From Pseudoflavonifractor sp. An85 (GTDB lineage Bacteria > Bacillota > Clostridia > Oscillospirales > Oscillospiraceae), in assembly GCF_002161235.1 (NCBI RefSeq), contig NZ_NFHE01000015.1:1-64000 (forward strand): a stretch of DNA of 64,000 nucleotides, read 5' to 3'. Each line of letters starts with the position of its first letter. Positions within the stretch are counted from its first letter, which is position 1. Shown here in pieces: positions 15,323-25,722 of this stretch. Made by a program: the position numbers and the translations under genes. A model generated the notes under the pieces. It made no database searches. It was not told the DNA's origin and worked only from the letters and a program-made list of their open reading frames with translations.

Positions 15323-15742
15323 GTGCAGTTTAGTACAACCAGTGATTATGCAATCAGGACAGTGCTTTATTTGGCTTTGAACAGCGGGAGTTGCGCCACG
15401 GCAAATGAGGTTGAGAAAGCGATGGGAGTACCTTCGCTATATCTGAATAAGGTGACCAAAAAGCTCAAGCAATCCGGAATACTGGAAACTGTTCGAGGAA
15501 ATGGCGGCGGATACAGGCTGATTAAGGACCCGCAACAGATTTCTTTATACGATATTCTCAGCCTTACGGAACAGAGTATGGAAATCAATGGGTGCTTGGA
15601 GAATGAATCGTTTTGTTCCAGACATGCCGCTGCAACCTGTCCGGTTCGAAAGGTATACACGCGGATTAATTCTGCCTTAGCTGCGGCATTAAAAGAAACC
15701 ACCATATTTCAACTGATGGAAGATGCCGCTGGTGACGAATGA
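15323..15742 (+). CDS. Rrf2-family regulator with a cysteine cluster
   Basis: The 139-residue protein opens with QFSTTSDYAIRTVLYLA, the standard Rrf2 start, has a winged helix (about 25-75: GVPSLYLNKVTKKLKQ, VRGNGGGYRL) and then Cys91, Cys98 and Cys106 in the order used by IscR and NsrR to hold an iron-sulfur cluster (C-x6-C-x7-C). It probably senses redox state, nitric oxide or iron-sulfur supply. I start it at GTG 15323 because GAGGAG precedes it and the family begins there; the upstream frame has no site. The pilus operon begins 127 bp downstream on the same strand, so it may control the adhesin. That is inference. Confidence 0.88.
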   Translation: MQFSTTSDYAIRTVLYLALNSGSCATANEVEKAMGVPSLYLNKVTKKLKQSGILETVRGNGGGYRLIKDPQQISLYDILSLTEQSMEINGCLENESFCSRHAAATCPVRKVYTRINSALAAALKETTIFQLMEDAAGDE

Positions 15743-15869
15743 TGCACCGGTTTTATCACTGGGATAGGACTGTAAGTGTGTTGTGCCGTGCTTATGCGCA
15801 AGGACGCAGAGCCGTGAGCGGGGCAGAGGCATCATAGAGATATATAACTTCAAAGCGAGGTATTTGTGG

Positions 15870-18800
15870 ATGGGTAGAATCCGAATATTGGCTGCAGCTA
15901 TGGCGGTTGTTTTATCCATACAAATGCTTGTGCCGGTTCGGGCACAAGCTACATATTCAGAAGCCTTCCAATCGGAGGTTGTGGAGGACGTACAGCCAGA
16001 ACCGCAGGCAGTCCAGACGGAAGAACCGACGGAAGAAGTTCCGGCCATAGAGGACGAATCTTCCATGCAGGAAGAGCCAGAAGGGGGAGACAGCACATCT
16101 GCCCCAGCGGTTTACCAAAATGGTGTCATTCTCCTGTACTCCTATGAGCAGCTCTGTGCGGTGGGGAGCGGCCAGCCGGTAAGGACTGGAGATGCCGCAC
16201 AACTGGGAAGTGGCCAGACTGTAATGGATGACCAAGGCCGGGAAGTGGTGTACGGGCTGGATGGGGAATATAAGCTGATGAACGATATTCCCTTGAATGG
16301 AACCTCTATTTGGACGCTTCCCCAGGAATTTACCGGGCATTTCGTATCCGATTCAGTGGAAAAGGATGCTCCTTTGTATGACGGCGATACCGATACCATC
16401 TATGTCTACCACAACTATCAGTTGCTCACCATAGCTTCCGAGACAGCTGCCCAGGAGCCGGTGATGAGCGGTGATATGTATCCGGATCAGTTCGGTGTGG
16501 GCAATTTTGTCTACGCTCAAAATGAGGGCGGGGACACAGGGCCCTACCTCACCTACGATCTCAACCACAAGTATCTCCTTTCTAAGAACTTTACGCAGGA
16601 GATGCCTGAAATGATTGCAACCGTGGTGGAACGTGGTGAGGCGGACCCGGCGCAACTGGGCGGCCGGTCGCACATCGGACAGGTGTATGCGGAAATTGAC
16701 GGAACGAAGTACATCCTCATAGGCAACGAGCAGCAGTTGGCCGCCATTGGCACAGATGCCCAGGTGGCGCCCATGTTATTTGTGCGGACGGAAACTAAGG
16801 TGTTGGGCGGACTGGGCGGCACGTATGTTCATTTATTTCCGTATTATCCCGGTGATGCGGATATTAACCTGAGAAATTTTGATGAAACGGGTTTCATAAG
16901 TTCAGATATTGAGGACAGCGAAAAAGAGTTCCTTTATTTTCAACAGGACCCCATTCCCACTGGTTTGTGGAATCCGGATTTGAGTTCTGATAATTTGCTG
17001 GAGGGGATTTCTAATCTGCTAAAAGATATTTTGAATGGCTTATTGGGGCTTATTGCAAATTATAAGGCAGAGCTGGTAGGCCTGAAAGATGAAAACACCG
17101 ACAGCCCCAGCATTGGAAAGGACAGTGGAGGCCTGTTCGGAGAGCCGGAGTATATGACCTTTGAGGAGGTAAAAGCCACCTATCAGGACTTGAAATATAC
17201 GTCAGATGCCAACTATATCATTTTCCGGGACATCGACCTGAACAAACGAAACAGCAATCCGGAGGAATCCAACTGGACACCCCTCATGTTTTCCGGCACC
17301 ATGATCGGAGCTAAGGCCCAAAACGGAGAAAAGCTGACAGACGGCAGCGCCATTACCGCCACGGGCCGCCCTGTGATCTCCAATGTGCGGGTCATTCAGA
17401 AAGATGCACTGAAAGTCAACGAATATATGGGCATTGGTTTCTTTGCCACCATCTCCAATGAAATTAACAGGAATAATGTTGGCATCAGTGCTGGGCAAGT
17501 AAGGGTGGAAAATCTGGAGCTGGAAAATATTTCTGTACAGACGAAGACCAGCGATACCGAACAAGCAGACACCATTTTGAATGCACTGACATCTAGTCTT
17601 GGATGGATTGTGGGCGGACTTTTAGATTTGGTGACTACGATCATCACAGTGGGGAATGTAAAGCTAAACTTGCGAGATACGCTTTCCGGTCTGCTCAATG
17701 CCCGAGTGAAAAATCCCACTCGCTTTGCAACGGGGGCGTTTGCGGGAAGAGTGGAGGGCGATGTCCGGGTTGAGGATTGCATTGTGACCAACGCAACTGT
17801 GACCAACCAAAACGACTATACCGGTGGTTTCGTGGGATATGCCGTAGGTGTGACAGAGTACGATGGGCTTTCCGACACACTTGGCCTAACGGTGGATGTC
17901 CTGTCCTCGCTGCTGAATGCGATTCCTGGGCTTGGTCTGGGAGACCTCATTACAATCTTGCTTGACAATGGCCTTGCAGTGGGGAATTTGATCCCCACCG
18001 GCTACTACAACCCTGTTATGGAAAACTGCCACGTAAAGAACCTGAATGCAGGTATCGAAGGCCATGTTCTGGGAAGTACAGGAACGGATTATGCCGGCGG
18101 CTTTGTAGGAGCACAGGTGGGTACACGGATCATAGACTGCTCGGTTGTGTGCGAAAATGACTATACCGTCCAGGCGGCCACATACGGCGGCGGATTTTCC
18201 GGCCTTGCCCGAGATGCGGAAATCAAGGGTTTGCTCACCGACGTGGGTGTGGAACTGGTGCGGGTCACCCAGCCTCAGAGCCTTTTGTTGAACTGCAAGG
18301 TAGTTGCGCCCCAGGTTACCGTGACCGGCGGGGAGAACCTCGGCGGTTTCGTGGGTGCGCTGGCCAACAGCTATGCCATCAATGACACCATGGAAGTTCC
18401 CCAGATGAAGGTGACCGGTTCGGGCAGCTGTGTGGGTGGCTTCGCGGGCATTGCAACGGTGGGGTGGATTTCCAACCTGGGCAAAGACGAAACCACGGAG
18501 TCGAGTCTGCTCAGTACGGTAAAACAACTGCTCAACGGACTGCTTTCCACCGAACCTGCCAAAGTGCAGATGCTGCTCTCTCTGGTGGGCATTCAGCCTT
18601 CGGCCATCCTGGGCTGTCAGATCAACCCCAATATGGACAGCGGTGTGGCCTATGACATTCGAGTGCAGGGCAATGGCTGTGTGGGCGGTTTTGTGGGGAA
18701 AGGCGATGGTCTCTATTTGACCGAATCCTCCCAGACATATCTCAAGGAACTGCCCCTGTGGAAATGGAAGGGCACCAGTGCCCCAGTTGTGACAGAGCGG

Positions 18801-21800
18801 GAAAACCAGCTCAAAGGCATCTCCTCGGTGACGGCCAGCGGCGACTATGCCGGCGGCATTTCCGGCTGTATGGGTGCGGCCAGTGTCACGGGGCTGTTGA
18901 ATGGGACCCTGGGAGTGGGGAATTTCCTGGGCTTTACCGCCACCAATTTCTCTGTCAACGGCGGAACAGCAGGTTACACGGTGGATGCAGCGGGTGACTA
19001 TGCTGGTGGCGCATTTGGTTTGGCAACGGGGGGGCAGGTAACCAAGATTCAACTCCATGGGCTGGCTTCCGTGACGGCAAACAACCGTGCGGGCGGCTTT
19101 GTGGGCTGTGCTGGTCCGGGCGATCTGGCCGGAAGCAGCGGCTTGAAGCTGGGCTTGCTGGGGCTGGAATTGCTGGAACTGAAAAATCTGCTGTCTGTGG
19201 CGGAAGGCGTGCGTGTCCAGATACAAAACTGCACGGTAAATGGCATTGCATCGGGCTTTACGGTGACGGCAAGTGGAAGCAATGCAGCGGGTGAAGTGGC
19301 TAATTTTGTAGCTGGCGGCTTTATTGGGCAGAGCAACAGCACACAGATAGAAAACTCCCATGTCTATGGGCTCAAGTCGGTCCTTGCATCCAATGTAGAT
19401 GGCTTTGCCGGTGGATATGTGGGCACCTCCCACACAGGGGGATTGGCAGAGGTTGCACAGGAAGACGATATTCTGACGCTGATTAAGGCGGATAACCTGT
19501 TGGGAGCGGTGGGATATTTGATTCCCACCTACACCAACTGTACCGTCACCTATCAGGATGGCGGCTATGTCCAGGCGGATGTGGCCGGAGGCTTTGTGGG
19601 TGAACTGCAAAGCGGAAAGGTGGACAACCAGAGCCGGGGAGAAGCCGACTATTATGCCGTGTACAACATAGATCATGTCAGGGGGCAGACCTATGGCGGC
19701 GGCTTCGGCGGCAAGGTCTACTCTGGTGCTTTGGCCGATGCTGGCGGTGGTATCTCTATCCTGGGTGGCATAGACGGGCTGAATATCAGCGTGGACAACC
19801 TGCTGAATGTGATTCAGGCCTATGTTCCCTATGTGGAGTACGCCGGAGTAAAGTCGGACAACGGCTTTACCGTCACGGCCAACCAGCTGGACGATTTGGA
19901 CAGCCATTCCGGCAGCGCCGGTGGCTTCATCGGCTATGCCAGCGGCGCGCAGATCTCCACCTGTGATGTGACATATTTGAAGCACACAAAGGTGACCCCA
20001 CCCGATGATCTGGAAGCGGTGGATACTCCCAGTTATTTCAATGAAGAAAGTTCTTACGCAGTCACCGGCGGGCGTTATGCCGGCGGCTTTGTGGGCTGCA
20101 TGGACATCGGCAGTGCAGCTTCGGTGGGCAGCGGTCTGGGTGTACTGGGTCAGAGTATTCAGCTTACCGACGTGCTCCGCGCACTGTCGGTAGTGGTTAC
20201 CACCATCGAGCACTCGGATGTCACCGGCGGCGTCGGCGGGTATTCGGTACGGGCCAACCAAACGGATGCCTCCGGTGCTGTGGGTCACGCTGGTGGATTT
20301 GCCGGTGCCATCTATGGCGGACACATCCAAAACTCCAACGCCCACAACTTTGAGTATGTCATCGGCCAGATTTCCGCCGGTGGCTACGTGGGTGAGATGG
20401 AGCCCGGGGATGTGGCAAAACTACTGGACCAGGGCAGCATTTTGGATAAGGTTCTCAATATTAAGGAAAGCGTAGCGTCCTTGCTCCAGAGCTTTGTCCC
20501 TACCATCCGCAACAGCAGCACCGATGCAGTGCCCTGCGGCGGCGTGGTACGGGCTCAGACCGCCTCGGATGCAACCATCCAGCGGGGCATGGCTGGCGGC
20601 TATGTGGGCCACAACATGGGGGGCAGCATCTGGGGGCTGAATACCGACCCCTGGAAGACGGCTTTGACCCCATATGACGGCCCCACCAGCATCTGCAAGG
20701 CCGAGCGCATTCGCTCGGTATATGGCGCGGAATATGCCGGCGGGTATACCGGATTTATGGAAGCGGCGGACACCGCCCATGTGGGCGGCTTGCGCATTCT
20801 TGACGGCTTAATCAGTGTCAACAATATCCTTGGTGCATTGAGTGTGGTCTACCCCACCCAAGAGAATACCGCGGTGTACGGTCCCCTGGCCAACCTGACG
20901 GTGGGGACCTGGAATCAGTGGGTGGAATATGTGGGTCAGTACGGCGGCTACGGCTATGAGCTGGCCCAGACCGGCAAGGTAGAAAACCAGGATGAACTGA
21001 ATGCCAAGCTGGAGCAGTACGTTTACGGCTTCCACGTGGTGGCCGGGCGCAGCCAGAAGGACACCCTGTTGCCCAACCCCGGCGGGGATGCCGGCGGGTA
21101 TGTGGGACTGATGCGCAGTGGCACACTCACCAACTGCATGGCCTATGACGTGAAGTTGGTGCGGGGCTGGCGCGCCGCCGGAGGTTACGCCGGGAGCATG
21201 GAGACCGGCGGGGCGGCAAACTTTGGCAGCGTCTCCATTTTGGGGTTGAATCTCAATGTGGGACAGCTGGTTGATCTGGCGGAGCTGTTTGTTCCTGCGG
21301 TGAAAAACTCCTCGGTCTATGGTTATACCTCGGGATTGACCGTCCAGGCCACGGGCTTGTCCACGGATGGAGCGGGCTATGCTGGCGGCTATGTGGGCTG
21401 CTCCTATGGGGCGCAGATTCAGCTCAATGACCAGGGCCTGCCTGCTGGAGGAAGCTGGGCAGAAACATCCAAGTACCCGGCCCCCACTGCCTCCTGTGAT
21501 GTGGGCAACCTCCGCCGGGTCACCGGGCGCAATGCCATTGGCGGCTATGTGGGGTTGGCTTCGGCGGCGTCCCTGGCCAGTGTCAACACCAATGCCTCCG
21601 ACGGCCTGCTCCAGGGGATTCTGGACAGCGTCATCAGCAAAGCCGGTGACCTGATTCAGGTGCTCCCCGCCACCTATACCACCATCCACAAGGCTTCTGT
21701 CTCTCCGGCAGATGGCCAGTGGGGCTTTGTGGTGGATGGAGCATATACCACTGATACCACAACGGTACAGTATGCTCCCTTTGCCGGCGGCTTTGCGGGA

Positions 21801-24035
21801 TACGTCCAGGCGGCGGTGCTGGGCGAGAAGGGCGCCGCATCGGATGTTCTCACCGTGACTGGATTGAGAAGTGTAGACGGCGGCCTCTACGCCGGCGGCT
21901 TCCTGGGGCTGGCGGATGTGGCAGCTGTGGCGGAAGTGGGCGGCACCGATGGGGAAGGCAGCACCGTGGATGTAATAGGAGCCATTCTCAATTTGGGCAG
22001 TATAGATGCCCTGGATGTGCTCCGCTGCTATATCTATCACGCCGGAGTGACCGGGGTGGAGGACGGCTACACCGTCCAGGCCCACAGTGAAAACAGCCAG
22101 GGCATTTTGGACGAGACACGCCATACCGGCTGCGCTGGCGGATTTGTCGGAGGCCTGATGAACGGCACCATCCAAAACGGTACCGCCACCAACCTTTCCA
22201 CCGTGCAGGCGCTGAACTACACCGGCGGCTTTGTGGGCCACATGGGCAAGAGCGGCGTGGTGGACGTGGACAGTGTGGAACTGTTGGCCAAGCTGGTAAA
22301 TTTGGGTGCCGGTGTGGGGGATCTTCTGGGCTCCCAGATCTTTGACAGCTCGGTCACCGGTATTGCCCAGGGGGCCATCATCCAGGCCACCGGCGGAAAA
22401 GAACCCATTGCCGGGGGCTTCTCCGGGTACAGTGACTTGGGGCGCATCAAAAATTCCACCGTGACCAACCTAAAAAAGGTGACCAGCGACCAGATTGCCG
22501 GCGGCTTCATGGGTAAGACGGATATGGCATATCTGGTCAGTGTGGGGGCGGATTCTCCGCTGGTCAAGGCAGTGCTTATCATCGTCGATGAATTGCTGAA
22601 AGCACTCTATGTCAATGACACTGGGCTGGAGAGCATTGACTTGGTGGATTTGAACCTGGGCATCCTGAAAGTGGAAGTTCTCAACGACGGAAATACCCTG
22701 AAAGTGGAACTTCTGGGTCTCCCCATCACGGTGGCGCTTTCCAAGAAAGCGGACAACCCCCACCAGCAGACCGATGTGGCCATTGTCACCATCGGCGATT
22801 CCATGATTCGTCTGCCCTGTGACGAACACGGACTCACAGAAGACGGCGAAAAGCAGCTGGCCGAAGCTGAAATCAACCTCATCAAGGGCAACCGCACGGA
22901 GTTGGAGTCCTGCACTGTTACCGGTGTGGCCAACGGCTACGATGTGTTTGGCGGCGGAGCCACCCAGGATGCGGATGGAACCCACGCCAACGGCATGGCC
23001 GGCGGCTTTGTGGGCTACAACCACGAGGGTAAAATCAGCGATTCCCAGATGGTTCTGTGTGATGTGGTCCGGGGGACAGCGGAGCAGGTGGGACCCTTTA
23101 CCGGGTACAACGACCTGAAATCGGTGTATGACTTCAATACTGTGGAGAACATCGAGGGTGACAACAACACCTACTCCATCTACCGTCCCAGTGACACTGG
23201 TCTGACTGCCATTCAGGCAGGTGGACAGCAAATTGGTGCAACGGCTGCCCCAGAGACCGTGGGTGGCACAGCGTATAACCGCTACGATATTAAGCACATT
23301 ACAGATTTTGGTGAGCTGGTGGACACCGGCAAGGAACTGAGTGTTTACGACACGTTCCTGGCCTTGAAAGGGGCTATAGAGACCGGAATAGACGGCACTC
23401 AGCGGGATTTGAACGCCTATGTCAGCGATGCCAAGGCGGTGCTCATGCTGGACACCCAGTCCCCAGACAATCCCCCCTCCACGGTACCGGAACCCGGTGA
23501 GAACGCCGACCCCTGTTCGGAGAATGTGGACCTCACCATCCAGAAGATCTGGGAGGACTGGTTTAACCTGGGCCAGACTCGACCGGACAGTATTACCATC
23601 CGGGTATACCAGCAGAAGTTTGATACCAACGGTGCGGTGGAGGGCAGCAAGGTGGAGTATGAAACCATTGAGCTGACCAAAGCCAATCAGGAGAGCGTCT
23701 GGTCTGCGGTGTGGAGCACCGTTTTGAAGGATGTACCCCTGTATGAGTACACAGACACCAATGGAAATGGTGTCCGAGACCAGGACGAACCTATTACAGC
23801 CTACTACGTCTACACGGTGGAGGAAGTAAATGTCCCGGCAGGTTACGTGGTAACCTACGAGCCTTACGACCCCGATCAGGCAGGCGATTATACATTAACC
23901 ATCACCAACACCTTGTCTATCCCTCTGCCGGACACTGGCGGGATCGGCAGCGCCATCTTTGTGGTGGTGGGAGTAGGAATCCTTTTGCCCGCGTTGACCA
24001 TACGCAAACGCAGGAGCAGAGGGAGGGAGGATTGA
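15870..24035 (+). CDS. Giant LPXTG surface adhesin with about 30 GLUG-type repeats
   Basis: The 2,721-residue protein is exported and covalently attached to peptidoglycan or to the pilus tip. It has a signal peptide (GRIRILAAAMAVVLSIQM, cleaved near Ala-Gln-Ala), an acidic N-terminal region, about 30 copies of a repeat ending in A-G-G-F/Y-V-G (spread over about 600-2430), a Cna-B domain (about 2550-2680) and the sorting signal LPDTG (2686-2690), a hydrophobic span and a basic tail. The start at 15870 follows GCGAGG; the longer frame lacks a signal. GLUG-like beta-solenoid repeats occur in adhesins of gut bacteria. It leads a four-gene operon with a pilin, a class C sortase and a minor pilin. 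No frameshift was seen in more than 8 kb. Confidence 0.92.
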   Translation: MGRIRILAAAMAVVLSIQMLVPVRAQATYSEAFQSEVVEDVQPEPQAVQTEEPTEEVPAIEDESSMQEEPEGGDSTSAPAVYQNGVILLYSYEQLCAVGSGQPVRTGDAAQLGSGQTVMDDQGREVVYGLDGEYKLMNDIPLNGTSIWTLPQEFTGHFVSDSVEKDAPLYDGDTDTIYVYHNYQLLTIASETAAQEPVMSGDMYPDQFGVGNFVYAQNEGGDTGPYLTYDLNHKYLLSKNFTQEMPEMIATVVERGEADPAQLGGRSHIGQVYAEIDGTKYILIGNEQQLAAIGTDAQVAPMLFVRTETKVLGGLGGTYVHLFPYYPGDADINLRNFDETGFISSDIEDSEKEFLYFQQDPIPTGLWNPDLSSDNLLEGISNLLKDILNGLLGLIANYKAELVGLKDENTDSPSIGKDSGGLFGEPEYMTFEEVKATYQDLKYTSDANYIIFRDIDLNKRNSNPEESNWTPLMFSGTMIGAKAQNGEKLTDGSAITATGRPVISNVRVIQKDALKVNEYMGIGFFATISNEINRNNVGISAGQVRVENLELENISVQTKTSDTEQADTILNALTSSLGWIVGGLLDLVTTIITVGNVKLNLRDTLSGLLNARVKNPTRFATGAFAGRVEGDVRVEDCIVTNATVTNQNDYTGGFVGYAVGVTEYDGLSDTLGLTVDVLSSLLNAIPGLGLGDLITILLDNGLAVGNLIPTGYYNPVMENCHVKNLNAGIEGHVLGSTGTDYAGGFVGAQVGTRIIDCSVVCENDYTVQAATYGGGFSGLARDAEIKGLLTDVGVELVRVTQPQSLLLNCKVVAPQVTVTGGENLGGFVGALANSYAINDTMEVPQMKVTGSGSCVGGFAGIATVGWISNLGKDETTESSLLSTVKQLLNGLLSTEPAKVQMLLSLVGIQPSAILGCQINPNMDSGVAYDIRVQGNGCVGGFVGKGDGLYLTESSQTYLKELPLWKWKGTSAPVVTERENQLKGISSVTASGDYAGGISGCMGAASVTGLLNGTLGVGNFLGFTATNFSVNGGTAGYTVDAAGDYAGGAFGLATGGQVTKIQLHGLASVTANNRAGGFVGCAGPGDLAGSSGLKLGLLGLELLELKNLLSVAEGVRVQIQNCTVNGIASGFTVTASGSNAAGEVANFVAGGFIGQSNSTQIENSHVYGLKSVLASNVDGFAGGYVGTSHTGGLAEVAQEDDILTLIKADNLLGAVGYLIPTYTNCTVTYQDGGYVQADVAGGFVGELQSGKVDNQSRGEADYYAVYNIDHVRGQTYGGGFGGKVYSGALADAGGGISILGGIDGLNISVDNLLNVIQAYVPYVEYAGVKSDNGFTVTANQLDDLDSHSGSAGGFIGYASGAQISTCDVTYLKHTKVTPPDDLEAVDTPSYFNEESSYAVTGGRYAGGFVGCMDIGSAASVGSGLGVLGQSIQLTDVLRALSVVVTTIEHSDVTGGVGGYSVRANQTDASGAVGHAGGFAGAIYGGHIQNSNAHNFEYVIGQISAGGYVGEMEPGDVAKLLDQGSILDKVLNIKESVASLLQSFVPTIRNSSTDAVPCGGVVRAQTASDATIQRGMAGGYVGHNMGGSIWGLNTDPWKTALTPYDGPTSICKAERIRSVYGAEYAGGYTGFMEAADTAHVGGLRILDGLISVNNILGALSVVYPTQENTAVYGPLANLTVGTWNQWVEYVGQYGGYGYELAQTGKVENQDELNAKLEQYVYGFHVVAGRSQKDTLLPNPGGDAGGYVGLMRSGTLTNCMAYDVKLVRGWRAAGGYAGSMETGGAANFGSVSILGLNLNVGQLVDLAELFVPAVKNSSVYGYTSGLTVQATGLSTDGAGYAGGYVGCSYGAQIQLNDQGLPAGGSWAETSKYPAPTASCDVGNLRRVTGRNAIGGYVGLASAASLASVNTNASDGLLQGILDSVISKAGDLIQVLPATYTTIHKASVSPADGQWGFVVDGAYTTDTTTVQYAPFAGGFAGYVQAAVLGEKGAASDVLTVTGLRSVDGGLYAGGFLGLADVAAVAEVGGTDGEGSTVDVIGAILNLGSIDALDVLRCYIYHAGVTGVEDGYTVQAHSENSQGILDETRHTGCAGGFVGGLMNGTIQNGTATNLSTVQALNYTGGFVGHMGKSGVVDVDSVELLAKLVNLGAGVGDLLGSQIFDSSVTGIAQGAIIQATGGKEPIAGGFSGYSDLGRIKNSTVTNLKKVTSDQIAGGFMGKTDMAYLVSVGADSPLVKAVLIIVDELLKALYVNDTGLESIDLVDLNLGILKVEVLNDGNTLKVELLGLPITVALSKKADNPHQQTDVAIVTIGDSMIRLPCDEHGLTEDGEKQLAEAEINLIKGNRTELESCTVTGVANGYDVFGGGATQDADGTHANGMAGGFVGYNHEGKISDSQMVLCDVVRGTAEQVGPFTGYNDLKSVYDFNTVENIEGDNNTYSIYRPSDTGLTAIQAGGQQIGATAAPETVGGTAYNRYDIKHITDFGELVDTGKELSVYDTFLALKGAIETGIDGTQRDLNAYVSDAKAVLMLDTQSPDNPPSTVPEPGENADPCSENVDLTIQKIWEDWFNLGQTRPDSITIRVYQQKFDTNGAVEGSKVEYETIELTKANQESVWSAVWSTVLKDVPLYEYTDTNGNGVRDQDEPITAYYVYTVEEVNVPAGYVVTYEPYDPDQAGDYTLTITNTLSIPLPDTGGIGSAIFVVVGVGILLPALTIRKRRSRGRED

Positions 24036-24096
24036 CAGTTCCATCAAACTTCCAAGCATAAAAGAAAGAGAAAGAAAGATGAAAGGACTGGAAGAA

Positions 24097-25713
24097 ATGA
24101 AACAAACTATGAAACGTTTGGCAGCATCTGCCTTGGCCGCTGTAATGACCTTGGGCCTGTCTGCCACTGCATTTGCCGCTGGCAACGGAGGTGACCGCAC
24201 CCTGACTGTGACCGGTGATACCCTGGACAACAAGAATGTCTATGCCGTGCAGATGTTTGACGCCCGTGTGACCGGCACCAAGGACGATTATACCTTTGAC
24301 AGCTATGTGCTGGCTGATGAAGATTGGCTTACTTTCTTTACCACTGAGACAAGGTCCGGCGGCGTTGGCCTGACCGATCAAAATGGGGACAGTAAGGTGG
24401 ACGGTGAGGATGCCCGTCTGTATGTGGAGAGCTTGAGAGGCCAGACTTTGGCTGACTTTGCACACCTGGCCCAGAAGTGGGTACGGTCTCATAGCAGTAA
24501 CTTTGCCGTACTCACAGCCACTGCTTCCAACGACAAGGCCATCTTCACGGAGCTGAAAGCTGGCTATTATTTGGTCTACCCTGAGGGTGGTTCTACCGGT
24601 ACTAGCAACCGTAACACCGATGCCATGCTGGTGAATGTACCTCGTGACAGCGATGCCGAGTGGCACATCAAAAGCACCTTCCCCACGGTGGACAAGAAGG
24701 TGGACACTGGCAGCGGCAATGCCGACAACGGCTCCGCCCAGGTTGGCGACATTGTCACCTTTACCCTGACCTCCAAGGTACCCGACATGACCGATTACGC
24801 CACCTTTTACTTTGCCTTTAAGGATACCCTGTCCAACGGCTTGGTGATTGTGGATAGCAACGGAGCTACTGTTCAGGACGGCAATAGTATTACGATCGAC
24901 AATCTCACAGTTACCATTGGTGGAAAGACTGTCGCCACTGGGTATACGGTAAGCCTGAACAGCAATGTGCTGAAAATTGAATTTACAGATCTGAAAACCG
25001 CTACCCTTGCGGAGGGATCCATTACCACCGACGCCGAGATTGTGGTCACCTACAAGGCCATGATTACCGAGGACGCTGTTGTTGGAACTCCCGCCACCAA
25101 CACCGTCGAGGTGGAGTACAGCAACGACCCCAGCACCAGCGGCCACGGTACCTCCACCCCCGATGAGACCGATGTTTACACCTACGAGATTGACGTGAAT
25201 AAGTGGGCTACTGATGCTGGCGGCATGACCGGAAACCTGGCTGGCGCCAAGTTTGTGCTCAGCACCAACGCGACCCTTACCAACGGCGAGAGCGATACAA
25301 GCGTCATCAAGCTGGTAGGTTCCGGCAACAACTACCGTGTGGCCAAGCCTGGTGAGGGCGGCGCTGTGACCTTCTTCACCACTACTGCCACCAGTGACAT
25401 CACCATCTCTGGTCTGGGAGAAGGCACCTACTACCTCCATGAGATAGAAGCCCCCACTGGCTACAACCAGCTGAAGGCTCCCATTCAGATCGTAATCACC
25501 ATGACCAATACTCCGAATCCTGGCGATGCTACTATCACCGTGAATGGTGAGCCCGCCACCGGAGACGACGGCACTGTAGTGGACGTGGAGAACAAGAAGG
25601 GCATTGAGCTCCCAGAGACTGGTAGCATCGGTACCATTGGCCTGACTGTGGCTGGTGTAGCCATCGTGCTCTTCGGCATCTTTGCCCCCCACAAGAAGAA
25701 AAAGGCACAGTAA
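24097..25713 (+). CDS. Major pilin subunit (SpaA/Cna-B type)
   Basis: The 538-residue precursor has a signal peptide (MKQTMKRLAASALAAVM, cleaved after AFA), a pilin motif region near 189-203 with WHIKSTFPTVDKK, where a lysine (200 or 201) would be the acceptor for polymerisation, an isopeptide E-box (YYLHEIEAPTGY near 440), and the sorting signal LPETG at 505-509 followed by a membrane span and KKKK. The class C sortase encoded just 9 bp downstream would join subunits through LPETG and the pilin lysine. AAAGGA precedes the ATG at 24097; an ATG 18 bp upstream is possible but gives a less typical signal peptide. It follows the adhesin by 61 bp. Confidence 0.93.
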   Translation: MKQTMKRLAASALAAVMTLGLSATAFAAGNGGDRTLTVTGDTLDNKNVYAVQMFDARVTGTKDDYTFDSYVLADEDWLTFFTTETRSGGVGLTDQNGDSKVDGEDARLYVESLRGQTLADFAHLAQKWVRSHSSNFAVLTATASNDKAIFTELKAGYYLVYPEGGSTGTSNRNTDAMLVNVPRDSDAEWHIKSTFPTVDKKVDTGSGNADNGSAQVGDIVTFTLTSKVPDMTDYATFYFAFKDTLSNGLVIVDSNGATVQDGNSITIDNLTVTIGGKTVATGYTVSLNSNVLKIEFTDLKTATLAEGSITTDAEIVVTYKAMITEDAVVGTPATNTVEVEYSNDPSTSGHGTSTPDETDVYTYEIDVNKWATDAGGMTGNLAGAKFVLSTNATLTNGESDTSVIKLVGSGNNYRVAKPGEGGAVTFFTTTATSDITISGLGEGTYYLHEIEAPTGYNQLKAPIQIVITMTNTPNPGDATITVNGEPATGDDGTVVDVENKKGIELPETGSIGTIGLTVAGVAIVLFGIFAPHKKKKAQ

Positions 25714-25722
25714 GGCCCACCC

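Noticed and set aside
15790-15830. GACGCAGAGCC word resembling the GACGCAAAGCC core of c-di-GMP-I riboswitches upstream of the adhesin.
   Set aside because: The matching GGCAA and TTGCC strands, receptor helix and spacing of that riboswitch are not visible, so the resemblance is one short word.
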